In this document: positions 1-7,930 of the stretch, piece by piece
How the letters are laid out: every line of letters starts with the position of its first letter
How positions within the stretch are numbered: the stretch's first letter is position 1
Notes under the pieces: model-generated
The model's input: only the letters and a program-made list of their open reading frames with translations
Told to the model about the DNA's origin: nothing
The model's database searches: none
Program-made: the position numbers and the translations under genes
Assembly (NCBI GenBank): GCA_965230225.1
Contig: CBDDKM010000003.1
Span: 186,001-250,000 of the forward strand
DNA length: 64,000 nucleotides
Direction of reading: 5' to 3'
Source: CALSMU01 sp965230225
GTDB taxonomy: Bacteria; Bacteroidota; Bacteroidia; Flavobacteriales_D; Parvicellaceae

Positions 1-125
1 ACTCCACAGGTAAAGGATTGCAAATTCTTACTGAGCAATATAAATACCTTACTAATAAAACCATTGAAACACGAAATAAAGAAGGATTGTTTTTGGTTCA
101 ATTACCTTTGTTAAAGTTGGCATGA
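1..125 (+). CDS. C-terminal end of a LytS-type sensor histidine kinase (partial)
   Basis: The frame that opens before the window (first full codon at 3) runs to a TGA at 123-125. It encodes about 40 residues that begin STGKGLQIL, which resembles the glycine-rich G2 box that closes the ATP-binding fold of LytS/YehU-type kinases. Its stop overlaps the start of the next gene in an ATGA arrangement, so the two are translationally coupled and should form a two-component pair with the LytTR regulator. Only the tail is visible, so the sensing domain is unknown. The kinase call rests on the G2-like motif plus the neighbour. Confidence 0.7.
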   Translation, partial: STGKGLQILTEQYKYLTNKTIETRNKEGLFLVQLPLLKLA

Positions 126-880
126 TGGATATACTTATTATAGAAGACGAGGAAACGGCCTACGAAAGTTTAAAAGGACTTTTGTTGGATATTGATCCTT
201 CCATTAATATTATAGGCAGGTTACAAAGTGTTGAACAATCCATCAGTTGGTTTAAGACCAATTCTTTTCCAGATCTTATTTTGTTAGATATTCAATTGAG
301 TGACGACCTTAGTTTCAAAATTTTCGAGTCAGTTGAGGTGAATTGTCCGGTTATTTTTACCACGGCATTTGATGAATATGCCATTAAAGCATTTGAACTA
401 AATAGTATTGATTACCTGTTAAAACCGATTACCAAACAAAGTCTCGAGAAGTCAATCTTTAAGTTCCAATCCAGGGTCCAATCCATATCTCAGCCTTACG
501 AAAAGTTAATTCAGGATTTACGGTCACTAACAAATACCCCATCTTATAAAGAGCGTTTTTTGGTGAATAAGGCAGACGAATTATTAATCGTTCAAGCCTC
601 CGAAATTGCCTACTTTTTTAAAGATGATGTAACTTATGTAAGATTGGAAAGTGGAAAACAATATCCCATAAAATATACCTTAGAGCAACTAGAGGGCTTA
701 CTCAATCCGACGCAGTTTTATAGAGTTAATAGGCAGTTAGTGGTTAGTGTTAAATCCATAGACAAAGTTGCCATTTGGTTTAAAGGAAAGTTAAAACTGC
801 AATTAACTCCACCATTCCAGGAAAGTGTTATGGTAAGCAAGGAAAAAGCTAACAGTTTTAAACTTTGGTTGGATAATTAA
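122..880 (+). CDS. LytTR-family response regulator
   Basis: Cytoplasmic two-component response regulator and DNA-binding protein of 252 residues. The receiver domain occupies roughly residues 1-120, with the acidic pocket E8-D9-E10, the phospho-acceptor D56 in LILLDIQLSD and a conserved lysine in YLLKPI. The LytTR DNA-binding domain spans about 140-250, including the typical FYRVNRQLVV segment. The start overlaps the stop of the upstream kinase fragment, and two consecutive ATG codons (122 and 125) are possible starts. Regulators of this type in Bacteroidetes act with LytS-like kinases; the target genes cannot be read from the sequence. Confidence 0.93.
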   Translation: MMDILIIEDEETAYESLKGLLLDIDPSINIIGRLQSVEQSISWFKTNSFPDLILLDIQLSDDLSFKIFESVEVNCPVIFTTAFDEYAIKAFELNSIDYLLKPITKQSLEKSIFKFQSRVQSISQPYEKLIQDLRSLTNTPSYKERFLVNKADELLIVQASEIAYFFKDDVTYVRLESGKQYPIKYTLEQLEGLLNPTQFYRVNRQLVVSVKSIDKVAIWFKGKLKLQLTPPFQESVMVSKEKANSFKLWLDN

Positions 881-992
881 AAAACTCACATTGATTTGTA
901 AATTGATGAATACAGAAGTTCTTCAAGTTTCCGGGAGTACTCATATTGAAGTATCATAGCCGAAGAGAAATATCTAATGAGCTATAGACTAA

Positions 993-1448
993 ATGATTTA
1001 TTTGCCCCCTAACTTATCTGATTACAAAAATGCAGTTAATGGATACATTTTATTCAAAGAAGAACCATCGTATGAAAGCAAAAGATGGATCGAATCTTTG
1101 GTGCCTTTTCCGTTGTCATTAAATCTTGAATGGACCAACAGTGTTTTGCATTTTGCATCGGATGATGTTTTTTCATTTAGAGTAAAACAAGTGTATGGTG
1201 GTTTTGTTGGTAGAATAACTTGTTTATTACGTGGAAGAAAAGCTCAGGCCTCCCAAAAGGAGCTTTCTGTTTTTTTTGATTTGCTTCGAAAAAATGCAGA
1301 GGAATTAAATCAAATTTTCCAGGTGACTGCTTTCGTCATACCAGAGTCTAATGCTAATATATCTCCTGTAAAAGAAATTATTGGGGATCAGTTTAGTTCG
1401 CTTGAAGAATACTTGAAACAGTTAACCTCCATGAATAACAAGGGGTAA
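993..1448 (+). CDS. Hypothetical cytoplasmic protein, 151 aa
   Basis: Not recognised. The protein has no signal peptide or membrane segment. It starts at the first ATG after an in-frame stop (990-992). It mixes hydrophobic beta-type stretches in the N-terminal half with a helical C-terminal half (about residues 85-145) rich in Glu, Leu and Gln. It ends 4 bp before the end of a convergent lipoprotein gene, with no terminator between them. Base composition and codon use look like its neighbours. It is probably real because it is the only long frame here, but no function can be offered. Confidence 0.6.
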   Translation: MIYLPPNLSDYKNAVNGYILFKEEPSYESKRWIESLVPFPLSLNLEWTNSVLHFASDDVFSFRVKQVYGGFVGRITCLLRGRKAQASQKELSVFFDLLRKNAEELNQIFQVTAFVIPESNANISPVKEIIGDQFSSLEEYLKQLTSMNNKG

Positions 1449-1452
1449 AACC

Positions 1453-2160
1453 TTATTTTCTATAAATATGTTTGTAATAGTACCCTATAATATACTCTTC
1501 GTTAGTATAGTGCATCGCTTTGATCATTAATCCACTTTCATCTCGATCAATTTTTCGAGAGTAGGTGGTACCATTGTAATCCACCGTTTTAAATTCTGTT
1601 CCCAATCCCTTAGAATTATAGGTGTTTATTTCTTTAAACGATCCTGTGCTGCTCACTAAATTGCCATGTTCATCGTATTTCTGGATGCAAGTATCTGTAA
1701 CTTCTCCCTCTGGGTTATAATGAGTAGCAATGGTAACATCTGCCGAATCTGAATACTTGATGATTTCAGATAGCTGATTATCGTAATCAAACTTCTTAGT
1801 TTTAATCAATCGACATTCATTATAATGATATACTTCTCGTTGGTTGGTTTGGCTATCATATTCCTCAATTTTTCTACCTGATTCATCATAGGTGAAAATA
1901 TAATGCCTGTAAGTGGTCTCAAAATTATCGTGCGATTGCTCATATTTAACTATTTGACCATTGCTGTTAAAATGCATTTTGGACCTTAGTCTGGTAAGCG
2001 AGTCAGAACCGGGAATGTACTCATATCCCCAGCGTTCCAATACATTGTGTTTTTTGATTGCCTCCTCTTCTGTAGTAGTAGGACAGGGAATAACTTCCTT
2101 TTTTACTCCGCAGCTGACAAGAAATATAAATGTGGTAAATAGAAGCAGTGTAATTCTCAT
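1453..2160 (-). CDS. Lipoprotein with YD/RHS-like repeats
   Basis: A 235-residue predicted lipoprotein whose signal peptide ends in a lipobox with Cys17 (FLVSC). The mature part carries several degenerate units of the form Y-x-Y-D-E-x-G-(K/R)-x, for example FTYDESGRKIEEYD and KYDEHGNLVSS. These resemble the beta-hairpin YD repeats of RHS proteins and the MORN-like repeats of YwqK-type antitoxins. It is probably anchored to the outer membrane facing the periplasm or the surface (inference). A TACCTTTA box sits 5 nt before the ATG. It is divergent from a DUF1963 gene and lies near a nuclease-like gene; whether the three are linked is unproven. Confidence 0.75.
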   Translation of the reverse strand: MRITLLLFTTFIFLVSCGVKKEVIPCPTTTEEEAIKKHNVLERWGYEYIPGSDSLTRLRSKMHFNSNGQIVKYEQSHDNFETTYRHYIFTYDESGRKIEEYDSQTNQREVYHYNECRLIKTKKFDYDNQLSEIIKYSDSADVTIATHYNPEGEVTDTCIQKYDEHGNLVSSTGSFKEINTYNSKGLGTEFKTVDYNGTTYSRKIDRDESGLMIKAMHYTNEEYIIGYYYKHIYRK

Positions 2161-2217
2161 TAGATTAAAGGTAGGGAATAATGGTGTATCTTTAAGGGAA
2201 AATAGTATCTCTAGCCT

Positions 2218-3060
2218 ATGGGATTGTTTAATTGGAACAAAAAGAAAAAAGAAGTAGAATTCACTCCTTCGAAAAAGAGTTCTAATAAGGTTGAATTTCC
2301 AGCTTTCCTTAAAGAATATGAGAAAGAATTAAGAGCACAGGAAAGGCCAAGTATTAGAATTACAACAGGGGCATTAAATGATAAACCTCTGGAAGAAAAG
2401 TTGGGTGTAAACGAGAGTAAGTTTTTGGGGAAACCTTTTTTTCCTAAATCAAAAGTTTATCCAATAGATAGTAATGGTACTCCGATGCTTATGGCAGTCC
2501 AAATTAATTTTGCTGAAGTACCTCCTTTGGAAGGTTTCCCAAAAGAAGGAATTTTACAGCTTTTTATGTCTTCTGAGAATTGGTATTTGGAGGAGGTGGT
2601 AGTATTCTATCATTCCAAGGACGAATTATCTGAACCTAATATTGAAGATTTTACTTTTATTGATCAAAAGCTTTATGAAGCACTTCCAATATGGAAAGTA
2701 CACAGGTTAGGATTTGAGCATACAATTGACTATGGTGGGTCTCAGGATTCACAATTTAATTTTTGCATTAATGGAAAGGAGTATTGGGAATATCTGGAAT
2801 CTCTTTCTGTAGAACAAGCTAAACAAATGGAAAAATACTTTTCCGCTATCGGTCATAAAATAGGTGGGTATGCAGAATTTACTCAACATGATCCAAGAGA
2901 CTATAATGATAATCAAAAGGAAGATATTCAGTTGCTGCAAATAGACATTGATGATCATATTATGTTCGGTGATAGTGGAGTAGCACATCTATTCATATCT
3001 CCCGAACACTTGAAAAATCAAGATTTGGAAAAGGCATATTTTTATTGGGATTGTTGCTAA
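2218..3060 (+). CDS. DUF1963 (YwqG-like) protein
   Basis: A 280-residue soluble protein of the YwqG/DUF1963 family. Family features include the central run from FLGKPFFPKS through the LMAVQINFAEVP core, and the C-terminal segment with MFGDSGVAHLFIS, which matches the DGDSG-like ending of the family. DUF1963 proteins have no established biochemical role. In Bacillus subtilis the ywqG gene sits next to the ywqHIJK toxin genes, and DUF1963 members recur around polymorphic toxins. The next gene starts 12 bp downstream and a nuclease-like toxin candidate follows. A TATCTTTA box at 2187-2194 may be the -7 element. Confidence 0.8.
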   Translation: MGLFNWNKKKKEVEFTPSKKSSNKVEFPAFLKEYEKELRAQERPSIRITTGALNDKPLEEKLGVNESKFLGKPFFPKSKVYPIDSNGTPMLMAVQINFAEVPPLEGFPKEGILQLFMSSENWYLEEVVVFYHSKDELSEPNIEDFTFIDQKLYEALPIWKVHRLGFEHTIDYGGSQDSQFNFCINGKEYWEYLESLSVEQAKQMEKYFSAIGHKIGGYAEFTQHDPRDYNDNQKEDIQLLQIDIDDHIMFGDSGVAHLFISPEHLKNQDLEKAYFYWDCC

Positions 3061-3072
3061 TAATTTGAGATA

Positions 3073-3348
3073 ATGAGTGAAAAAGAGAAAGAATTGTTAG
3101 AGAATCTATTTGATTCTTTAGATCGGCTTTTTGATAGACACTGCCAATTGTACGATGTTCATGATTTGATGGTAGCAACAGAAGTTGCTCTGGAAAGTTT
3201 AGACTCCTCTTTTCAATTAGCAAAATATATTGAGGAACTAAAGTCAGCGGTTAAATCAGGAAAATCCGAAGAGGATAAGAGAGAGCTAGCGTTGACAGTT
3301 ACAGAATCGTTAAGGTTTAAGTTGAATGACTTATTGCCAATCGATTAA
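3073..3348 (+). CDS. Small acidic helical protein, 91 aa
   Basis: A 91-residue acidic protein, predicted almost entirely helical, with no signal peptide, metal site or recognised domain. It lies 12 bp after the DUF1963 gene, so the two are probably co-transcribed, and 48 bp before the nuclease-like gene. Size, acidity and position next to a candidate toxin would suit an immunity protein, but immunity genes more often follow their toxin and nothing in the sequence proves this. Not recognised as a known family. Confidence 0.65.
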   Translation: MSEKEKELLENLFDSLDRLFDRHCQLYDVHDLMVATEVALESLDSSFQLAKYIEELKSAVKSGKSEEDKRELALTVTESLRFKLNDLLPID

Positions 3349-3396
3349 ATAAAAAATGACAGTATATAATCTCATTTCTTTAGTTATCTTTATAAC

Positions 3397-4125
3397 ATGA
3401 CCCCTAAGTTCCACAAATCCTCAAAAACCTCGTCCGCTGATAAGCAAGAAAGCCAATCGGCTGCAAACTCGGCTTTTCAAAAATCGGAAGCAGGTAAGTC
3501 TGCTTTTCAATTGGTGAATAACCGACCAGAGTCTACCACTCAAAGAAAACTACAGAGCATGGTGAAAACTTCAGACTTGAGAAAAAATGAAGGGATTATC
3601 CAAAACAGTAGCAATGGGGTAGTGCAGAGGGTAAATAAGGTAACAGTAAAAAATACTACCGATGATTATTGTAGCGGTTGGGTACAATGCGAAACACGAA
3701 GTACCGGTGTAGATAGTGGGCCGCAGCAAGAAGCTCAAGACGTAGCCGCTATTGCTGGTGGAAGTTGGGTAGGTGGGCACATGGTTAATGATCGGCTTGG
3801 AGGAACCGGAGGGTTCGAAAATATAGTTCCCATTACTTCTTCGATGAATAATCGTCATCACCCCGTCGAAAATGCTGCTCAAGAAAAAGTGGGAGATGGA
3901 AGTGGTCCTTATGAGGTTAAATACTACATGAAAATCCTTCATCGAGACGACTATACGTTCCTTCCTTCAAAAGATCAGGTATTCAATTTACCGGATAAAT
4001 TCTTGCAGTATTTCGAATGGAGAACAAAAGAAGTTCCAGCTGGAGGGACCAATAGTAGACCAAGACCATATAAAGCCCCTGGGCCAATCTCTATGGTGGT
4101 CGGGAAAACTTTGGATTTGAAGTAG
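3397..4125 (+). CDS. eCIS-type effector candidate with nuclease-like C-terminal domain
   Basis: A 242-residue protein in two parts. Residues about 25-80 are Ser/Gln-rich and disordered and hold AFQLVNNRPESTTQRKLQSM followed by a VVQR motif. This pattern recurs at the N-terminus of proteins that travel with DUF4157 and extracellular contractile injection systems (from memory). Residues about 120-165 carry GGHMVNDRLGGTGGFENIVP followed by N, HH and E (H128, D132, R133, N142, H154/H155, E158). This resembles the G-H-x3-D-R-x-G-G-x-G-x3-N-x-x-P pattern of DNA/RNA non-specific endonuclease toxins. There is no Sec signal, consistent with loading into a particle. No sheath, tube or baseplate genes lie in the window, so the delivery machine is elsewhere or absent. 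Nuclease activity is inferred. Confidence 0.7.
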   Translation: MTPKFHKSSKTSSADKQESQSAANSAFQKSEAGKSAFQLVNNRPESTTQRKLQSMVKTSDLRKNEGIIQNSSNGVVQRVNKVTVKNTTDDYCSGWVQCETRSTGVDSGPQQEAQDVAAIAGGSWVGGHMVNDRLGGTGGFENIVPITSSMNNRHHPVENAAQEKVGDGSGPYEVKYYMKILHRDDYTFLPSKDQVFNLPDKFLQYFEWRTKEVPAGGTNSRPRPYKAPGPISMVVGKTLDLK

Positions 4126-4177
4126 TATTACGGAACACATTTTGCGTAATAGCATTTAGTTTTCGAAATTAGATGCA

Positions 4178-6079
4178 ATGAATCCAACGATCATCTCCAC
4201 CATACTTACAGCTTTAACAGTAATATCCAGTATTTCCATATCAGCTCAACCACCCTGGGAGGTGGATACAGTTCATATTAACGAAACTTATTACGGATTG
4301 TCCTCAGCTACGTTTAGTCCCCGGCATAAAGCACTGAATGCAAACAGGTACTATCAATATGGACGAGCTATTGTAACACACGAAGATGGTACCAGAAGCT
4401 CTCTTATGCGAGTAATGGATTTTGAAACAGGAGAGATGATCGATTTGAAAAAATCTTTGAGAAGCTTTCCTCAGGAGCACATGGATACGCTCAACATGAA
4501 AACAAAGTCCTATGGAGAATTGGTGCATTATGCTAATAATGTTTCCACCTATTGGTTTAGAAAATCGGTAAACTACAGTACTGTTGGATATTACTTTGCA
4601 CAGTACCACCACGTCATAGATGGTTGGTCGGACTTGATTTATGCAGGGCCCAGTTCTAAGACACAATACATGAGAACACTTGGCTGCGGTATGAAGGATA
4701 ACTATTTTTATTATGCACACGCCATGCAGGATTCAGTTATTCAGCCGGATCCTAATTATGCTCATGAATATCATTCCACCAGGTATAAATTGGAGCGCCT
4801 GGATTTGAAGAATCTTAAAATCGATACCATGTTTACCCTACACATGCCGAAAAGGGAAATGATATTGCATTTCGAAGAACAGCTTTTTACCCCCGATGGC
4901 AAGCTAATGGTAATTTTGGAGTACGACGATAATGCTTATGAGAAATACGGGCCAAACGATCCTCCTCCGGTAGCTTACATTATTGATGTGGAAACCAATG
5001 AATATAAAACGGTAGAGATTCCATGGACTCCTTATGGGAAATTTGTAACACCGGATTCAAAATACCTGTTTGTTGGGAGTTACTTAACAGGAGAGATATT
5101 AAAAATTGATCTCCAAGAAGCCAAAGTGGTGAAGAAGACCAAATCTACTAAAACCATTTTTGACTTTTACATGGCCCCTTCGGGCAACTATTTTATGGTG
5201 ACCTATAACTATGAAAAGATGCCTCGTAAAGTGGTGGATTTTAGAAGTACAGAGGATTTAAGTTTGCTTACCTCAATGCAGCTGGAAACCTTGTTTGGAA
5301 AAGGAGCTAAGTACGATATGTTCGGGAAGGGACTTTATGGTCGACCTATTCTTTCTAGTGCTCAAAAGAAAGAAGGGGAAAAGGACGGACTTCCGTTAAT
5401 CAATCATTTGCCGGAATACATTGGGCCGGCTAAACCTGGTAGCCCAAGAGCAATAGCATTGGCAAAGGCAGAATCCATAGCCAAAGCCAAGCAGTACATG
5501 AAGGATAGAAAGTCAGAGTTTACGAAAGAAAAATACATCCCAGAAAACTTGGAAGCGGTAAGCTTTGCAACTGATGGGAACGTGATCATCAGTGCTGAAC
5601 GGTACTTAGCAGATCGTACAACAGCTACCTATGTAGCTAAATTATCTCCATCTGGGAAAAGGGTTTGGGAAACCAAAATTCCCGGAAAAGAAGGAGCTAC
5701 TTCTTCTCCAGGGTGTCACTATACTACCAAAGATGGAGGTTGTATTGTGTTTACTCGTTACTATCATAAATGGGGATCGTTTGGGTGTTCTCGCATTACT
5801 AGAATTGATGGAGCGGGGAAAATAATTTACGATTACAAATTTATAAGAGAGCCTAATCCCGGACACAAAGATGTAGACTGGGAGAAGGTTATTTTAGAAC
5901 CCGATGGATCATTAAAACTAGAGGGCTTGAGTTTTGTGGAGCGCAAGCAATTCGGTCAGGGAGATTGGCGAAACCTGTATACCCACTGGACTGGAACTAT
6001 GAGCTCGACCGGAACCTTTACGGATACCACCGTTGGAGAGCAAGAACCACGTGAGAAGTCTTATTGGTGGAAACAATAA
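4178..6079 (+). CDS. Secreted protein of unknown function, probable beta-propeller
   Basis: A 633-residue exported protein with an N-terminal signal peptide ending near SISAQ (residue 24). The body is rich in Tyr, Trp and Gly and carries irregular beta-strand units such as FTPDGKLMVI, VTPDSKYLFVGS and MAPSGNYFMVTYNY, spaced roughly as in WD40/YncE-like propellers. A later region (about 460-560) has SPSGKRVWETKIPG, typical of PQQ-like beta blades. There is no T9SS sorting domain at the C-terminus, so it is probably periplasmic or held by a partner. It is 39 bp upstream of a cytochrome-like lipoprotein, probably in one transcript. The family was not recognised. Confidence 0.65.
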   Translation: MNPTIISTILTALTVISSISISAQPPWEVDTVHINETYYGLSSATFSPRHKALNANRYYQYGRAIVTHEDGTRSSLMRVMDFETGEMIDLKKSLRSFPQEHMDTLNMKTKSYGELVHYANNVSTYWFRKSVNYSTVGYYFAQYHHVIDGWSDLIYAGPSSKTQYMRTLGCGMKDNYFYYAHAMQDSVIQPDPNYAHEYHSTRYKLERLDLKNLKIDTMFTLHMPKREMILHFEEQLFTPDGKLMVILEYDDNAYEKYGPNDPPPVAYIIDVETNEYKTVEIPWTPYGKFVTPDSKYLFVGSYLTGEILKIDLQEAKVVKKTKSTKTIFDFYMAPSGNYFMVTYNYEKMPRKVVDFRSTEDLSLLTSMQLETLFGKGAKYDMFGKGLYGRPILSSAQKKEGEKDGLPLINHLPEYIGPAKPGSPRAIALAKAESIAKAKQYMKDRKSEFTKEKYIPENLEAVSFATDGNVIISAERYLADRTTATYVAKLSPSGKRVWETKIPGKEGATSSPGCHYTTKDGGCIVFTRYYHKWGSFGCSRITRIDGAGKIIYDYKFIREPNPGHKDVDWEKVILEPDGSLKLEGLSFVERKQFGQGDWRNLYTHWTGTMSSTGTFTDTTVGEQEPREKSYWWKQ

Positions 6080-6118
6080 TTCTAAATATTTCTCGTAGTA
6101 ATATAAAATCCTTTTGCC

Positions 6119-6457
6119 ATGAGAATCAAATTATTATTACCAGGCCTGGTGCTTGGACTGTTCGTTATTTCCGCTTGTAAGAAAGACTCAAACATCACCT
6201 GCGATGGAAGTACTCCTACATGGGATGGAGAGATGGCTACTTTTATAAGTGCTAGCTGTAATTCCAGTGGGTGTCATAATGCTGGAGCTGGTATTGGAGA
6301 TTTTACCTCGTATGCGGGTATTCAACCCTATTTAAGTAATGGTACTTTCGAAAAGGAAGTAATGACTAAAAGAACCATGCCCGAAGGAAGCACATTATCC
6401 GATGCTGACCTAACTAAGGTTCAGTGCTGGATCGATAATGGATATGCTGAAAACTAA
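6119..6457 (+). CDS. Cytochrome c-like lipoprotein, 112 aa
   Basis: A short lipoprotein with lipobox Cys20 (VISAC). The mature part has SASCNSSGCHN, that is C47-x4-C52-H53, and a later TMPEG with M87. The order (Cys/Cys-His, about 35 residues, Met-Pro) is that of a class I-like or planctomycete-type heme domain with His/Met ligands. The spacing is CX4CH and not the standard CXXCH, so covalent heme attachment is likely but not certain. C28 and C103 could form a disulfide. It probably sits in the envelope beside the preceding secreted protein. A strong terminator follows immediately. Confidence 0.7.
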   Translation: MRIKLLLPGLVLGLFVISACKKDSNITCDGSTPTWDGEMATFISASCNSSGCHNAGAGIGDFTSYAGIQPYLSNGTFEKEVMTKRTMPEGSTLSDADLTKVQCWIDNGYAEN

Positions 6458-6484
6458 AAAGAGCGACCATTGGTCGCTCTTTTC
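6456..6484. terminator. Bidirectional rho-independent terminator
   Basis: A perfect 8-bp stem GAGCGACC / GGTCGCTC with loop ATT is flanked by an A-run on the left and a T-run on the right. It can end transcription of the cytochrome-like gene on the plus strand and of metK on the minus strand. Confidence 0.9.
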
Positions 6485-6504
6485 AAAATATATAAAGAAT
6501 CAGA

Positions 6505-7758
6505 TTAAAGTCCGAATGCCTCTTTTACTTTGTCTACGTAGTTCAATTCTTCCCATGGGAACAATTTAACTTCAACTTCTTTTTTAGTTCCATCAGGAGA
6601 AACAAACGTTTTCTTAACCATTTGAGTTTCTCTTCCCATGTGTCCGTAAGAAGCAGTTTCCAAATAGATAGGAGATCTTAAGTTGAATCTTTGCTCAATG
6701 AAGTAAGGTCTCATATCGAAGATAGAAGAAAGCTTTTCAGCAATTTCCCCATCGGTTAAATCAACTTTAGCAGTTCCGTAAGTGTTTACGTAAAGTCCCA
6801 TTGGTTCAGCAACACCAATTGCATAAGCAACTTGTACCAATGCTTCGTCAGCCAATCCAGCTGCAACGATGTTTTTAGCAATGTGTCTTGTAGCGTAAGC
6901 TGCAGAACGGTCTACTTTACTTGGATCTTTTCCTGAGAAAGCTCCACCACCGTGTGCACCTTTACCACCGTAAGTATCTACGATAATTTTTCTTCCTGTT
7001 AATCCAGTATCACCATGAGGTCCACCGATTACGAAAATTCCAGTTGGATTAATGTGGTATTTGATATCGTCGTTAAACAATCCTTGAACGTATTCAGGAA
7101 GTTGTTTTTTAACTCTAGGAATAAGGATGTTGATTACATCTTCCTTAATCTTATCCAACATGTTATTCTCAGTATCAAAATCGTCGTGCTGCGTAGAAAC
7201 TACAATAGCATCGATTCTTACTGGTTTGTTGTTGTTATCATATTCGATAGTTACCTGAGACTTAGAATCTGGTCTTAGGTATTGAATCTCATTGTTTTCT
7301 CTTCTTAACTCAGCAAGTTCTTTCAATAATAAGTGAGAAATCTCAAGAGGAAGAGGCATGTAACTAGCAGTTTCGTTACTAGCATATCCGAACATCATTC
7401 CCTGATCTCCTGCTCCCTGATCTTCTTTATTTGCTCTTTCAACACCCTGGTTAATATCTGGTGATTGCTCGTGGATAGCAGAGAATACTCCGCAAGAGTT
7501 TCCATCGAACATGTACTCACTTTTGTTGTACCCAATGTTGTTAATCACTTCTCTTGCGATTACTTGTACATCCAAATAAGCAGAAGATTTAACCTCTCCG
7601 GCAAGAACTACCTGTCCGGTAGTAACCAAAGTTTCACAAGCCACTTTAGACTCAGGGTCGAAAGCCAAAAAGTTATCAATTAAAGCATCAGAGATTTGGT
7701 CAGCTACTTTGTCCGGATGTCCTTCCGAAACAGATTCTGAAGTAAATAAATATGACAT
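6505..7758 (-). CDS. metK: S-adenosylmethionine synthetase
   Basis: MetK makes S-adenosylmethionine from methionine and ATP in the cytoplasm. The protein is 417 residues, the usual length for Bacteroidetes (with a longer C-terminal tail than E. coli). Visible signatures are GHPDKVADQISDALID near the N-terminus (ATP and methionine binding), GAGDQGMMFGYA in the middle, and GGKGAHGGGAFSGKDPSKVD towards the C-terminus (phosphate-binding loop). The ATG at 7758 is preceded by an AT-rich leader without a Shine-Dalgarno sequence. A SAM-II-like riboswitch lies 56 nt upstream, so the gene is probably feedback controlled by its own product. Confidence 0.98.
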   Translation of the reverse strand: MSYLFTSESVSEGHPDKVADQISDALIDNFLAFDPESKVACETLVTTGQVVLAGEVKSSAYLDVQVIAREVINNIGYNKSEYMFDGNSCGVFSAIHEQSPDINQGVERANKEDQGAGDQGMMFGYASNETASYMPLPLEISHLLLKELAELRRENNEIQYLRPDSKSQVTIEYDNNNKPVRIDAIVVSTQHDDFDTENNMLDKIKEDVINILIPRVKKQLPEYVQGLFNDDIKYHINPTGIFVIGGPHGDTGLTGRKIIVDTYGGKGAHGGGAFSGKDPSKVDRSAAYATRHIAKNIVAAGLADEALVQVAYAIGVAEPMGLYVNTYGTAKVDLTDGEIAEKLSSIFDMRPYFIEQRFNLRSPIYLETASYGHMGRETQMVKKTFVSPDGTKKEVEVKLFPWEELNYVDKVKEAFGL

Positions 7759-7814
7759 TAGTTTTAATTTTTTTAATCGTTTTGGAACGAATTGACCAGC
7801 ACCAGAGAAAGAAT

Positions 7815-7864
7815 CCTTTTAGACTTTTTTTCAGTGGTTGCAAGCAGTCAAATCAGTCCACCAA
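7815..7864 (-). promoter_or_regulatory. SAM-II (SAM_alpha, metA motif)-like riboswitch upstream of metK
   Basis: Read on the minus strand, the segment has P1 strand TTGGTGG (7864-7858), loop ACTGATTTGACTGCTTGCAA (7857-7838), P1 strand CCACTGA (7837-7831), an A-run (7830-7825) and then GTCTAAAAGG (7824-7815). The order CTGATTT, TTGCAA, A-rich linker, CTAAAAGG is the hallmark of SAM-II. P1 closes with 7 pairs (two wobble) and the loop GACT (7849-7846) can pair with AGTC (7825-7822) as the pseudoknot. Position before metK agrees. In the known class, SAM binding sequesters the AAAGG part. Here the start codon is 56 nt further on, so the output mechanism is open. Confidence 0.82.
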
Positions 7865-7876
7865 TAAATTCGCGTG

Positions 7877-7884
7877 CGAAGTTA
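7877..7884 (-). promoter_or_regulatory. Possible -7 element for metK
   Basis: TAACTTCG on the minus strand differs by one base from the Bacteroidetes -7 consensus TAnnTTTG. Transcription from it would begin close to 7870, just before the riboswitch P1 stem, which is where an aptamer would be expected to start. No clear -33 TTG was seen, so this is tentative. Confidence 0.4.
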
Positions 7885-7930
7885 TAAAAATTAAATGATC
7901 TAAAATTCACTAATGATTAAAAAGAAATGA

